Source: Girardinichthys multiradiatus | Taxonomy: Eukaryota > Chordata > Actinopteri > Cyprinodontiformes > Goodeidae | Direction: 5' to 3' | Length of the DNA: 64,000 bases | NCBI RefSeq assembly: GCF_021462225.1 | Contig: NC_061816.1 | Span: 26,273,049 to 26,337,048 of the forward strand | Part shown: in pieces, positions 43,540-55,915 of the stretch | Position numbering within the stretch: position 1 is the stretch's first letter | How the letters are laid out: every line of letters begins with the position of its first letter | Notes under the pieces: generated by a model | Databases searched by the model: none | What the model was told of the DNA's origin: nothing | Seen by the model: only the letters and a program-made list of their open reading frames with translations | Translations under genes and position numbers: made by a program

Positions 43540-43970
43540 AATGCTGGCTCTGATAGAAAGAACCATAAATAAATAGAAGTGGGCCCGGTGAGATGAATCA
43601 AGTTTTCTTTGACACCCTTGGATGTCTGGATATGTGTGCTGGAGAATCCTTGGCACTAGATGCTGTGTGATGCTTTGGGTAATGTTTTGCTGGGTCACTT
43701 GGGTTCTGTCATCCATGCAGATGTTACTTTGATGTATCCACCTACCTGACCATTGTTGCAGACTTATGCACACCCTGTTATGGAAATGCTATTCTTAGAC
43801 TTTTGCTTCTTTCAAAAGAAGGTTGCAGAGAATTGGACAAAGCAAAACATAAATAGTTCTGGATTGGTTTGAAGAGCAACACCCAGCTTGAGGTGTTGAC
43901 TCAATGTTCCCCAGATTTCAATTACCTTCTTCTGGCGAGATGCCTTGAAAATTATAAAAATCTGGATCTG
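43540..43970 (+). pseudogene. Tc1 transposase relic of a fourth lineage
   Basis: Frames after 43715 read YLTIVADLCTP and later QLEVLTQCSPDFN, matching the spacing of the YLNIVAD, second Asp and SPDLN motifs of a common fish Tc1 family. Stops and gaps between them show a dead copy. Confidence 0.5.
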
Positions 43971-44524
43971 AGCAATATTTTTTTGTCTTTTATATTCAGC
44001 CGCAAATGAACACTTTGCCCTTGAAGTTGATGTAGGCTACCAAAGGCAGAAATACTAGGAATCATAAAGATGTGAGGGATTTAGAAGAGGACCAGTTGTG
44101 ACAGCCTACTTAAAATGCTTTGAGGAAGGAAAATAGGAGAACTGACAACATATAGCCGGCCAAGGACCATTGATACTTGTGGGTAGTGAAAGATGGTATG
44201 TAATGTTAGATCCAATAAAAGAGCTTCTCTTACTGAAATCATCTTTTACATAGGGCATATTGTGTATCCAAGGGCATCAAGACATATGTACCTTCGGAAA
44301 AATTTGGTATGTGGACATGGGTATTTAGTATTAGTTTGAATAGCTAATACAACCAAACAATTAACAAACACAGTTAAAACAATGCAAGTTGTGATGAGGG
44401 ATAAATAGAACACGCCCACATTTATTTCCATTTCTGAAACATTGGTTTTTGAACAGATGAGTTTTAAACTGAGCTTATTGGACACTACAACAGAGGACAA
44501 GTTAGGCTTAAACCAAATACAGCA
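43971..44524. other. No recognised feature
   Basis: Nothing that I can name. Confidence 0.4.
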
Positions 44525-44640
44525 TTGCTGTAATGGAACCTCATACCAACTGTGAAGCATGGAGGTGGAAGTGTCATGGTTTGGGAAAGCTTTGTAACAG
44601 CAGGTCCTGACCAGTACACCATCGTAGCACACTCTTCAAA
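44525..44640 (+). pseudogene. Short Tc1-like remnant
   Basis: TGTGAAGCATGGAGGTGGAA encodes VKHGGG, continuing SVMVWES, the VKHGGGSVMVW motif of Tc1 transposases. Only about 35 codons are left. Confidence 0.5.
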
Positions 44641-45000
44641 CATCACTCAGTTGAAATGAGGAGTGGGTTAAACTTTTCTCTGCCAAATGGATCATCTCAC
44701 TTCTAGGAGGTGTCCTCACTTTCTCATCAGCTGATAAACACATTAAGAAATGTAAATATATATCTTTGTTATTGAGTAAAACAAAGTATTTATTTTTATG
44801 TTTTAAGTGCAACTAAATAACGTTTTAGACATAAATGGAAAGATTAGACAATGAAGAAATATTCCTTAATAAGACCTCAATATTTAATGCGGCGTATTCT
44901 TTTTTTCACCTGACCGTTCAGGGAATTCAATGATTTTTTTAATATGAGGCTGTTGTTGTGACTATGAATCTGAAAATATTATTTAATATTAATAATTTAA
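44641..45000. other. No recognised feature
   Basis: AT-rich spacer. Confidence 0.4.
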
Positions 45001-46490
45001 TATTTTATCAAATAATATTTGGGTCTGTTAAGGGTTGTCCTGTGAATACCAGCCCAGTAAGGCGATGGTATTAGGACAAAATTGAAATGGATGAGCCAAG
45101 CTCTGACTTTATTGAACAGCAAAACTGCACATATATGGAATGAATTCACACAATTTCTTAAAATACAAGAATTTATTAACAAAAATAAGTCAACTCAAAG
45201 TCAAACATATTTCAGTCAACAAACTCTTTATTTTGCTAAAACAATCCAACTAAGCAGAATGAAAGACTAATGAAGACTAATGGACTATGTACAATATAAA
45301 CAAGTTGATTAAAGATGATTGAAAATTATGACCAAAAGAGTGATGCAACATTACCATGCAATGTTTATGTTTGAGAACCAAGGATTATCTTGAAGAATCT
45401 GGAAGTGAAGTTAAGTTAGTCTTGGAACCAACTTAGACAATAATCAGCAAACCTTTAGACAACCAATCACAGTGCAAGATCAGATAAAATATTATTTTAA
45501 TAAAATAATGTTTTAAAGAAAGATCTGCTGAATAAAACCAACCTTCTGGATGACTAATTCACAACGGTGTCTCATTAGCTGCCTTTATTTATTAAAATAA
45601 TATTTAAAGAAATTTTATTAAGGGAATATTTTGGAAAAGAGCCAGGTTTTTCTGGAGGAATGGGGCTTAATGGTGTTTCATTAGCTGTTAGCAGTTAAAA
45701 CTAACAAAAGAAGCTTATAGCTTAGCACTAGAATCAAACACACACCTTTAAAATACCGTTAATAAAAAGGGTTAAAATGCATAAGGGCAGACGGCGCGTT
45801 ATGTTCAATCTTCTGTGTTTAAAATCACCCTTCAAGTAAAGTTTGACTTAACTTTAAAAAGATACAAACACAGAATACAAAACTGAGCAAGTGTGCTGCA
45901 GATAGCCTGCTAGCACTTAGATAGCTGAGTTCAACACAAACAAAACCACACTTCATAAAATGAAAAACGTTCAGCTCATAAATCTTTCTCTATTACTCTG
46001 CCTAAAACCTAACCTCATGAACCGTGGTGAGGAAACGTTGTCCGGGGTGACGAGGTTTGAAGAAACATCCACTGTGAACAAACGGTTAGCTCTGGCTAAC
46101 CTCAGTAGCTGTGGATGAAAGACGGCTCGTTCTGTCCGCCAACCAACTGCACAGTTACTGTAACCACGGAGATACGGTCTCGGTTGACCTCCTTCCAGAC
46201 TGGGAAAACCGCTCCACTTGGCTTCGTAGAGACCGCGTCTCTGCAGGGAATTCTCTGGAACACAGTTTGGTTCTGCAGGCCTGAGAGAGAAAGTAAAGTA
46301 ATGCTTATACCTTAATTTCCTTTTTATATGAATGAATACCGGGTAGACAAACAGTAATTCATCCCTACTTAACTCAGTGCATATGATCAATGATCGTATG
46401 ACACCCTTGGATCCAGTTTAAAGAGTTTATGTCTGTTTGCCAGAAAAGAGACATTAGCACGCTGTACCTTCCCTGTCCCGATGATCACCG
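45001..46490. other. Unclassified block, possible retroelement end
   Basis: An AT-rich part (45000-45780) changes to a CG-richer part (45780-46300) with a 139-codon minus frame (45971-46390) that has no motif I know. The even composition and the change at 45780 suggest one mobile element, perhaps an LTR, but no duplication or terminal repeat was found. Confidence 0.3.
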
Positions 46491-48259
46491 GTGTGGAAGA
46501 GATCGGACTATTGGAAAGGGGGTGCTTTCATACAGCCAGTGGCATCATGGGAAGTCTGCTGCTACCCCCCCTTTTCCAAATGTTGGAAGTAGGTGAAATG
46601 CAATTTATTTTGAAAGTTCTGGAAACATTTGTGGATGGTCAGAGCTGGGTGGAGAAGACATGGCACCAGGAGGCTGAGACAAGCTCCCAGGTGCAGTTTA
46701 TGTGGATGTCCAGCTTGGCATAGATAGATCATTTTAGACACACACCACCTCCCTGGTTTCTTAAAGAACCATAACCCTCAATGGAAATATAATCTGATGA
46801 CAATGTGTCTCTTAGAACAAGATAACTCTTATACAATAATTCAATGATGTTGTGAGAAAAACCTCTTCTCGGTGATGTCCACAATGTCCAGGTCTCAATC
46901 AAATTGAATCCCTGTTGCATGTTTTGGGACAGACAAGTCTGAACCACAGAGCCCCCTTCCTCCAAAACTTAAAGCATCTGCTTCTAGTTGCTTGCTGCCA
47001 GACAAAACAGCAGACCTTCAAATGTCTTTTGGAGCACATGACTCAATGGCTCAGGAACTAAAATGGAGGCCTATGTTTTATCAGGCATGATGAGAGTTCT
47101 GCAATATTTTCACATGCATCATCCGATGAGTTCTGGGTCTGCCATCAGGTCTCCATAAGGGGGACGTGCCTTGGAAGAGTACTGTACTACTCAGAAGTGT
47201 AAAACACTTAATTTGATCTGCAGCTCTACTCTGAGCTCCCCTCAGAGCATTGAACCTCTTGTCCTCTCTCTCAAGCAGAGCCGGCTATCCACTGAAAGCA
47301 GCTGCCGGTGTACATGATCCCATTCTTAAGTAAATTTATCATATACAAGTACATCTAAAAAAATCTGAATATCTTGTTACTCATTGTCACTCGTCTTTGT
47401 CAAACTAAAGACAACATTTTATGTTTATTAGAACTGTATTTATATGATGTAATGCTAAACCATATATGTGTATTTTGCATAAACCAGAGTTTGTATTTCT
47501 AAACAGCCAAGAGACATTAAGTTGGTTATCTTCTTACAGCATCTTGAGTTCTTTTGAGAGTCAAATAACATCATACCTTTGAAGCCAAATCTTACTGCAT
47601 AACAGTTATGTTAGACTGACAATACAGTTATGTATTATTCAACTACAGCGACAAAGACTATTCTTGGCATATTTTACCACATTGATGGCACAAAGTGAAA
47701 ATAAAGACATTGAAATGAAAGCTCTGACATACATTTTAGTGGGAGCACTAGCAGACCCCAGCTTAGTGTGTCACCACCAGGTTAAAGCAACCAGATGGAA
47801 ACTCATTCATTTTTCCTGAGATTCTCAGTTATAACATTGCTGAGCTACAGGAATGGGCCCCTCTGTAGAATACTGTCCTCTGCGGGAGAGATTCTCCTTT
47901 CATTCACTCTACCTCTCAGTTTCCATATTATTAATAAACATTTTAGAAAACTAGGCTACAACAGAGCGATTCACTACATTCATCATACATGCCTAATAAT
48001 ATTCATGTGATCTTTTGTTGCCTTTGTAAAGAACTCATGCTGGCAGTCTTGGTGAAGGAATTGGAAAATTCCGCAGATGTTCCTAAAATATATATCAGAA
48101 CCTCCAGCAGAAAACTATTTTTTAGAAAGGAGCAAAGGAGAAGACTCAATGCATATCAAGCTGAAGACTATCGTTGAAGAAATTTTTCTAAACAATTCAA
48201 GTTGTATTTGCAGTTTTCCAGCTATGGGCTAATTAAAAAAAAAAGAAAAAAAAAGCTAT
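46491..48259. other. Mostly unclassified
   Basis: At 46930-46990 ACCACAGAGCCCCCTTCCTC plus CAAAACTTAAAGCATCTGCT looks like part of an old dispersed repeat. Otherwise no gene is seen. Confidence 0.35.
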
Positions 48260-48605
48260 TTCTAAGGTACTGGGACTTCAGAGAACCACAGTGAGAACCA
48301 TTTTCCAAAAGGAGAGAAAACATTTAACTGTGGAGAACTTTCTCAGGAGCGGCTGGCCTTCCTCCAGCAGTGCATCAACAAACTACCCTGGAGGTAACAA
48401 AGGAACCCAGAACAACATCTAAAGCTCCCCAAGCCTCACTGCCTCAATTTAGATACTGCAGTCCAAAGCCAGAAACACTGCTGACCCAAAATGAATACAA
48501 AGATCCTTCTAACATTTACCAAAAACCATCTTGATCTCCAAGATTTTTGGGAAAATATTCTGTGAACTGATAAGACAAATGGGGGAGTTTTTGGAAGGCG
48601 TGCGT
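48260..48605 (+). mobile_element. Tc1 relic (family of 18484), N-terminal part
   Basis: GGGACTTCAGAGAACCACAG, GTGAGAACCATTTTCCAAAA, TGGAGAACTTTCTCAGGAGC and GGCTGGCCTTCCTCCAGCAG encode the second HTH and linker of that family with frame breaks. CTTCTAACATTTACCAAAAA and CCATCTTGATCTCCAAGATT follow. Confidence 0.65.
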
Positions 48606-48650
48606 CTCCTTACTGAAGTAACTGTATGCTAACTTTTAAATGCTCTTCCT

Positions 48651-49326
48651 TTGGTCCAAAGATTATTACTTCAGCTTCAGTTAATACAGCTAGAAACCAC
48701 CAGTCAGGCTCGAAACCTCGGTGTAGTGATGGACTCAGACCTGAACCTTCAGAGGCCCATAAAGACAGTAACAAGGTCGGCCTTCTATGACCTAAAGAAC
48801 ATCTCCAGGATTAAAGGACTAATGTCTCAGCAGGACCTTGAAAAACTAATTCACGCGTAGAATTAGTAGAATTGATTACTGCAACGGTGTCTTCACAGGT
48901 CTGCCTAAAAAGTCGATCAGACAGCTGCAGTTGATCCAGAACGCTGCTGCCCGCGTCCTCACTAGAACTAAGAAAGTGGAGAACATCGGCCCGGTTCCAA
49001 AGTCCCTACACTGGCTCCCTGTAGCTCAGAGAATAGACTTTAAAATACTTCTGTTAGTCTATAAATCACTGAATGGCTTAGCACCAAAATACATTACAGA
49101 CTTGTTGTCAGTGGATCAACCATCCAGACCTCTCAGGTCTTCTGGCTCAAAGCTACTCTGCAGAACCAGAACCAGAACCAAACATGGAGAAGCAGCTTTT
49201 AGTTCTTATGCTCCACTAATCTGGAATAAACTCCCAGAAAACTGTAAAAGCGCCAAAACCCTAAGTTGCTTTAAATCAAGATTAAAAACTTATTTGTTTA
49301 GAGTGGCCTTTGACTGGGCCATCTAG
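48651..49326 (+). pseudogene. L2-type RT C-terminal fragment (+ strand)
   Basis: Frame 48651-48860 has ARNLGVVMDSDLNLQ and LKNISRIKGLMSQQDLEKL, then a stop. After a shift, YCNGVFTGLPKKS and frame 48931-49326 follow with LIQNAAARVLTR, SLHWLPVAQRIDF, LLVYKSLNGLAPKYI, APLIWNKLPENCKSAKTL and FKSRLKTYLF. One frameshift and a stop lie near 48860. The catalytic core is not included. Confidence 0.82.
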
Positions 49327-49537
49327 GCATGATTAGTTGCATTTTCAGTTCAATTTTCCTTTCATGTTCTTGTCCATCATTCTATTCTCTTTATTAAATT
49401 TTTTTTTTATTAACTCTGTTGTTTGATTTTATCATTTGATTTGTTTTTCTGTGTCTGTATCTGTGTTTATTTGCTTTGTGATTGTATTATAATTGTTTGT
49501 ACAGCGCTTTGAGTGTCTTGTTGCTGAAAGTACTATA

Positions 49538-49665
49538 TAAATAACCTTACATTACATTACCTTACCTTACCTTACCTTACCTTACCTTACCTTACCTTAG
49601 TTTAGCTTAGCTTAGCTTAGCTTAGCTTAGTTTAGCTTACCTTACCTTACCTTACATCTGGCAGA
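49538..49665. repeat. Pentanucleotide tail (CTTAC)n with a (TTAGC)n block
   Basis: A tail of ACATT and ACCTT units changes to pure CTTAC (49556-49597), then to TTAGC units (about 49599-49635) and back to CTTAC (to about 49655). It follows directly on the LINE 3' end, so it began as the LINE tail and was then expanded. Confidence 0.9.
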
Positions 49666-49779
49666 AAACTGACAGCCTTTCAGGAATAAAAATGTCAAAA
49701 GTAGTGGTATTATCATGACTGTTGTGCTGCTTCGAGACATGGACAACTTGTTGTAACTGATGAAACCATGAATTAAAAA

Positions 49780-49905
49780 GCAAGGTTTAGGAATGGCCTA
49801 GTCAAAGCCTGCACAGGGAGAACATGCAAACTCCATGCAGAAAGACCAAATGAGCTAAAATTCCCTAAGAGTGAAGGCAGGTGTGGTGACATGGTGACAG
49901 CCAGT
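49780..49905. repeat. Fragment of the repeat seen at 58860
   Basis: GCACAGGGAGAACATGCAAA, CTCCATGCAGAAAGACC is the same phrase as at 59075-59105. The rest of the repeat is not kept. Confidence 0.5.
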
Positions 49906-51291
49906 TGGGTTTGGATAGACTTTGTACCTTAATAGATGGAGGCATATTGTATTTACTCAGACTTTCTTTATTTGATATTAAAATGTATTTGATGGTCTGA
50001 AATATTTAAGTTTGATACAAAAAAAAAAAAAAACAAGAAAGAGGAATGAAAGCAAACAGACCTTTGCCAACACTTAGTCCTTTGCACATTAGAACGCATC
50101 CACAGCACTTTTTCTCTGTTAATGGACTCTTTGACAGGGAATCCTGGAAGTGATAGACAGCTGAGCGACAGGTGGATTGGAAAAATAGAAAGCATTTTAA
50201 CTGTAGGCAAATTATTGGCATCCACCTTAAATAATGTGTAGACTTCACTCAGATACGTGTAGATTTGTCTTGTATTTCAGGCTGACTGGAACATGTGATC
50301 AGACGATTGAATAAAAAATTATTTCTAGTTTGGTGCAACATTTGCAGGCGATTTCTTTTTCTTTGTTTTGTCTCCAATTCCGCTTTTAAAATTGTAGTCT
50401 AAATTAACTGGATCTAAAGGACTCCAATTAATGAATATATGTGCTTCTACATGTAATAAATCTGCCTTGAAATAAGTCCTAATTATAACCTAAACTCTAA
50501 TTTCTTCTTAGCTTAGCTTAACTTGAAACAGAAGAGTATTTAAAGAAAAATAGTTTTTATTCTCCAAAGTGCATAAAAAATCAACAAAGACAAGAAACAT
50601 TTACTGAAGGAAAAACATCACCTTACTTTCTTCTGCATACATCATAATAAGTATTTGCATTATATTTCAGAAGTGATTAATCTGATTTGTTTTTTTATTA
50701 ACACTTGTATTATTAGTACTGTCTTAAATCTTAAATAGTAAACATTTTAGAGTTGTTACATGGATAAAGTATTTCATATTAAGTTTTTGTAGTTTTAGTC
50801 AATAACAAAAGGCTTTAGAAAATGATCTATTAATAAGACAGACCCCATCACCTAATCAGATGTCTGCTGATTCTCACTGTTTTTTATTTTTCTGCTGCAT
50901 CTTGTTCGCTGTCTAGAATTCCTCTGGGAGGAAACCTCCTCGTCTCAGATTCCGACTGTGCGGTAGACATTCCTCTTCTACACATTCTAGCCGTTTTGGC
51001 CAGTTTTCATTGTTTTTACTTGCTAACAATGCTCATCAGGTACAGGACATTCTAATCAAAGCTTACCAGTGTCATTTGCACTCTTAAAAATACAGAACTA
51101 AGCATTTCTCTTGTTGATTTAAAGAACAATCCTTTTCAGTTTCAAATACAGGAATTTTTATGTTAAAAGAGGGTTGGCAACCTTGAGTTTAACTAAATAA
51201 TGTTCTCCAAACCAAAGGAAAATTCAGTAGGGACCAGATAGAAGTGAATTTAGTGTTCTATAAAGCTTTTTATACCACTCTGAATAATATA
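49906..51291. other. No recognised gene
   Basis: Poly-A at 50021-50034. The minus-strand frames at 49968-50248 overlap and lack motifs. Confidence 0.42.
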
Positions 51292-52912
51292 CAGTGCCTT
51301 GTGAAAGTATTCGGCCCCCTTGAACTTTTCAACCTCTTTTCAGGCTTCAAACATAAAGATATAAAATTCAAATTTTTTGTGAAGAATCAACAACAAGTGG
51401 GACACAATCATGAAGTGGAATGAAATTTATTAGATGTGTCAAACATTTTTAACAAATAAAAAACTGAAAAGTGGGGCGTGCAATATTTTTCGGCCCCCTT
51501 GCGTTAATACTTTGTAGCGCCACCCTTTGCTCCAATTACAGCTGCAAGTCTCTTGGGGTTTGTTTCTATCAGTTTTGCACATCGAGAGACTGAAATTCTT
51601 GCCCATTCTTCCTTGCAAAACAACTGGAGCTCAGTGAGGTTGGATGGAGAGCGTTCATGAACAGCAGTCTTCAGCTCTTTCTACAGATTCTCGATTGGAT
51701 TCAGGTCTGGACTTTGACTAGGCCATTTCAACACCTGGATACGTTTATTTGTGAACCATTCCATTGTAGATTTGGTTTTATGTTTTGGATCATTGTCTTG
51801 TTGGAAGATAAATCTCCGTCTCAGTCTCAGGTCTCTTGCAGACTCCAACAGGTCTTCTTCCAGAATGGTCCTGTATTTGGACCCATCCATCTTCACATCA
51901 ATTTTGACCATCTTCCCTGTCCCTGCTGATGAAAAGCAGGCCCAAACCATGATGCTGCCACCACCATGTTTGACAGTGGGGATGGTGTGTTCAGGGTGAT
52001 GAGCTGTGTTGCTTTTACACCAAACATATCGTTTTGCATTGTGGCCAAACAGTTGAATTTTGGTTTCATCTGACCAGAGCACCTTCTTCCACATGTTTGG
52101 TGTGTCTCCCAGGTGGCTTGTGGTAAACTTTAAATGAGACTTTTTATGGATATCTTTGAGAAATGGTTTTCTTCGTTCCACTCTTCCATAAAGGCCAGAT
52201 TTGTGCAGTGTACGACTGATTGTTGTCCTATGGACAGACTCTCCCACCTCAGCTGTAGATCTCTGCAGTTCATCCAGAGTGATCATGGACCTCTTGGCTG
52301 CATCTCTGATCAGTCTTCTCCTTGTTTGAGATGAAAGTTTAGAGGGACGGCCGGGTCTTGGTAGATTTGCAGTGGTCTGATACTCCTTCCCTGTCAATAT
52401 GATTGCTTGCACAATGCTCCTTGGGATGTTTAAAGCTTGGGAAATCTTTTTGTATCCAAATCCGGCTTTAAACTTCTCCACAACAGTATCTCGGACCTGC
52501 CTGGTGTGTTCCTTGGTCTTCATGATGCTCTCTGTGCTTTGAACAGAACCCTGAGACTATCACAGAGCAGGGTGCATTTATACGGAGACTTGATTACACA
52601 CAGGTGGATTCTATTTATCATCATCAGTCATTTGGGACAACATTGGATCACTCAGAGATCCTCACTGAACTTCTGGAGTGAGTTTGCTGCACCGAAAGTA
52701 AAGGGGCCGAATAATATTGCACGCCCCACTTTTCAGTTTTTTATTTGTTAAACAAGTTTGACACATCCAATAAATTTCATTCCACTTCATGATTGTGTCT
52801 CACTTGTTGATTCTTCACAAAAAATTAGAATTTTATATCTTTATGTTTGAAGCCTGAAATGTGGCAAGAGGTTGAAAAGTTCAAGGGGGCCGAGTACTTT
52901 CACAAGGCACTG
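51292..52912 (-). mobile_element. Tc1 element, copy 2 of the 339-aa family, both ends present (1621 bp)
   Basis: Left end CAGTGCCTTGTGAAAGTATT after TA (51290-51291), right end …CACAAGGCACTG before TA (52913-52914). The terminal repeats carry two copies of CGGCCCCCTTG (51312 and 51491 on the left), the IR/DR type. Relative to copy 1 the left repeat lacks 8 bp (GCCACATT). Confidence 0.93.
51504..52523 (-). pseudogene. Tc1 transposase, copy 2, one nonsense change
   Basis: The span from start to the family stop is 1020 bp, equal to copy 1, so there is no net frameshift. The reading frame stops at codon 281, where copy 1 has Trp (IENLW); here the codon is TAG. Residues 1-280 include both HTHs, GRPSK, D152 (WSDETK), D243 and E278, so all catalytic residues precede the stop, but the C-terminal 59 residues are lost. 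Differences from copy 1 are few, mostly single substitutions, so both copies are fairly young. Activity of the truncated protein is unlikely. Confidence 0.9.
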
Positions 52913-52954
52913 TAAATCACAATCATAATTAAAACAAGGTTCCCTTTTGGGGTT

Positions 52955-53420
52955 CAGGGTACATTTCATTGCATGAACTTATCACATTAGTTTCCTGGAA
53001 TTTTGGCCCATTCCTCCTGACAGAACTGGGTCAGCTTTATGGGCCTCCTTTCTAATACACACCTTTTCAGGTCCACCCACTGATGTTCTCTGGAACTGAC
53101 AGCATCCCAGATACACTTCAGTTTAATTTAAACAGACACAGGATATGTCTTTATTAAGCTCTTTCTTGCTGTTTGTGTTTTTCAAACTGTAATCTTGCTT
53201 TTTATTTTGCTTTGGAGTAATGATTTCTTCCTCTCTGAGTGGCGTCTTTTGGCACCAGTTGTGGTTTAGGATTTAATTTACTGTGGAAAATGATGCTCTC
53301 CTACCAGCTTCAGCAACATCTTCACAATGTCTTTAGCCTTGGTTCTGGGGTTGATTCTTTCACACCAAAACCTGAACTCTGGGTCACAGAACCTGCCTCC
53401 TTGCTGAACAGTATGATGTC
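52955..53420 (-). mobile_element. Sleeping Beauty-type Tc1 relic
   Basis: GAATTTTGGCCCATTCCTCC, TGACAGAACTGGGTCAGC and CTTTTCAGGTCCACCCACTG match the reverse of the transposase middle. CAGCAACATCTTCACAATGT, CTTTAGCCTTGGTTCTGGGG, TTGATTCTTTCACACCAAAA is the reverse of the N-terminal half. The segments are out of full order, with a deletion at about 53100-53210. Confidence 0.7.
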
Positions 53421-55179
53421 TGTAAATTCTCATGCTGTTCATACTCACATAGAATTACTAAAACAGATGAATATTAAAGGTTTTAAAGAGAGGCTGAAGC
53501 CACTATAAAAGTTGAAAAGGTTTTAGTAGCCTGTGTTTTTTGTTATTAAACTTATAAACTACAACTTTACAAGTTTCGGCTAGTGTGACGTATTTTTTAG
53601 CTTTTGTTAGCTTGTATTATTTGGAGTTTATCAGATTATTTCAGATTTGTGGTAGCATACATACACATGTGGCACAGCTGGGTCCCTCTCCCTTATCATA
53701 TCCAATTATGACACAGAGTTCATTTATAGACAGATAAACAAACCCATTCTGCGTATAAATCTCAACCTGCCCCGCTTTCAGAACCACAATCCTCCTTTGT
53801 CCTTTTTAAGTAGCTGATAATGACACTTCTTTGAGATTATACAATTATATGATCACTTGTGTAGTTAATCTCCTCTTGATTCTTAGTCCCTTTTATTGTA
53901 TTGTCTGTCTGTGATGTATGTTCTACATGTAGATAAGGCTAAATATTACGACAACTGATTAATTGTATTAAAGAGAAATACTTAAGGAAAACCTTGTTAA
54001 GCCTAATTAGAGACAGAAGTTCACCTGTTCATGCTTAATGACCACAACCTAAAAGAAAAGCAACAATGTAGTTTCATTTCTCCTCCAGGGTAATCAAGTC
54101 TTCACACTGAGTGAGAATCTGAAGGCTTAATGTATATTTAAAGAACTGATCTAGATTAACAGTTCTACCATCAGGGAGAAATAAAAGGAGGCTGGACGTG
54201 CTGTAACTTATACCCGGGTAACTTATAGCTGGATTTGCTGTACATAGAATTGTTAGAAATAATTTTTTTTTCAAACTTCTAGGTTAACTGTTCCTAAATA
54301 ACAATGGCAGCAAAACATTTGTGTTGATGCCTGATTCACGTTGACTTTAGCTGTTTCCTACATTGTTGCTCCACCATTTGCATGTAAATAGTAAGTCACT
54401 TTCAATGTTTCCTGTTTAGGTGACTTTTTTAAAACTTATTCTCTTCTTAGATATATCAGATAAACAGCAATTCTACCACAATCAGAGTTGTCTTTTAGAG
54501 TGCAATGGGAAGTCTTTGTGTCTCCACTGCTGTGTCCAAGGCCACAGGTGCTGTGAAGAAAATCTTTAGGTTTCTCTTTCTGCTATCCAGGAAAGATACA
54601 TTGTTATGAAGATGTTCAGTAAGAAAAAGATGATTTTAGGCATGTCAGGCTAATAATTATGGTCTTTGTATTGTCAGAGAAGAGCTTGTCATTTTAACTT
54701 AAAGCTCTAGTGCATCATGGAAACTTGATGCCCAGACTACTCAATGAATTAGTCAAAATGTTAGAATCCTAGGTTTGAAAAGACTGGAGAATGAGTTTGC
54801 TTAGGGCAATTAAAGCCACAAAGATGTAACTACGAAGAGCATGAGTCACCACAGCCAAATAAACAAGCTCCACTCTTTTACCCATGCTGCAGTAAAACAA
54901 CATTCCTAATGGAAAGGTCAATACATTTTTCTGAATTTAATTACATTTAGGTGTATTTATCTAGCATCAGTTGATAAGGAAAATCAACATTGAGTGATAT
55001 TATGAGAAAGTAAACAGATTCAACTCAAAAGCAGTTGTGTAAATGCAGCTGAATTAATCTCATACAAATCAATAAATAAAATAAGTAAAATAAAACAAAT
55101 TAAAATATATTCAAATTATTATTCAACCTGTCAACATGTTTTGTTTTTGCTTGTTTCATGTAGATCTCATCTGCACAGG
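53421..55179. other. No recognised gene
   Basis: AT-rich. No supported repeat or coding motif. Confidence 0.45.
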
Positions 55180-55232
55180 TAAGGTAAGGTTAAAGTGAAG
55201 TAAGGTAAGGGTAAGGTAAGGTAAGATTTAGC
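55180..55232 (-). repeat. GGTAA repeat, L2-type tail remnant
   Basis: AGGTAAGGTAAGGTTAAAG and GTAAGGTAAGGTAAG: the minus-strand view of a LINE pentanucleotide tail, as at 49538 and 5231, without a coding part. Confidence 0.6.
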
Positions 55233-55621
55233 CTTTATCATCATATCTGAAGGTATGGCTCATGGTCACTCCAAACAAGGCTAACAATGAGCTTAGTTAA
55301 AACAAAATAGCCAAATCTTGAAATTACGTTACACAAGAGATAACCCCAGAAAAACCATGTTTCCCATTCCACCTGCAGTGTGGGAGCGAAGGACCCTGAT
55401 TGGATTATATGGAGCAATGATAACTTTAATATACAATGAAACCTGATAGCTTTCTTCAAGCATAGTTTAAACACCATGCTGTCTTTAAAGATTAATACTT
55501 TCCTACAGTTTTACCGAAGGATAAAGCAATTAATCCAAAGAAACAACACAGCAAGAAAATTTGTTCAAAATGGTAGTCATCATAGTTTAGGCTTGAAACC
55601 AACAATTATATTGATTTAGAT
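55233..55621. other. No recognised feature
   Basis: Nothing that I can name. Confidence 0.4.
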
Positions 55622-55915
55622 GTCCGAAATCAGAATCAGAATCAGAATCAGAAAAGCTTTATTGCCAAGTACGTTTTTGGACATACAAGGAATTTGTTTT
55701 GGCGTAGTCGGTGCAATACAGTACAAGTTAAACAGTACAAACATATCTACAATATAATATAAATATAAGTGCACAGTTTTAAGTGAGTGAGAGTAAATAT
55801 AGAGCAGTATAAGATGCAAGAGCAATACAACAGTGCAGGTGATCATTGTGCAAGTAAAGCAGTGCAAATCAAGTAATATGTTATAAAATAGCTGGGCACA
55901 ACGCAACCAAGAATT
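55622..55915 (-). mobile_element. LINE 3'-end fragment with (ATCAGA)n tail
   Basis: AATCAGAATCAGAATCAGAA, then AAGCTTTATTGCCAAGTACG and GACATACAAGGAATTTGTTT. The reverse complement (…AATAAAGCTTTTCTGATTCTG) is a very common 3' end of a fish non-LTR element. It lies head-on against LINE copy B, which ends at 55916. Confidence 0.7.

Larger units (their letters stand above)
48640..49665 (+). mobile_element. L2-type LINE, 5'-truncated, with pentanucleotide tail
   Basis: A + strand fragment that codes for the C-terminal RT region and ends with ACAGCGCTTTGAGTGTCTTG, TACTATATAAATAA and then (CTTAC)n. This is the normal 3' end of an L2-type LINE, whose RT recognises such tails. It is another subfamily from the copies at 14945 and 35752. 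Confidence 0.82.

Noticed and set aside
45971..46390. 139-codon minus-strand frame as a host exon
   Set aside because: No recognisable domain or splice context, and the block looks like an unclassified repeat.
49599..49635. Interstitial telomere repeat
   Set aside because: The unit is TTAGC, not TTAGGG, and it is continuous with a LINE tail.
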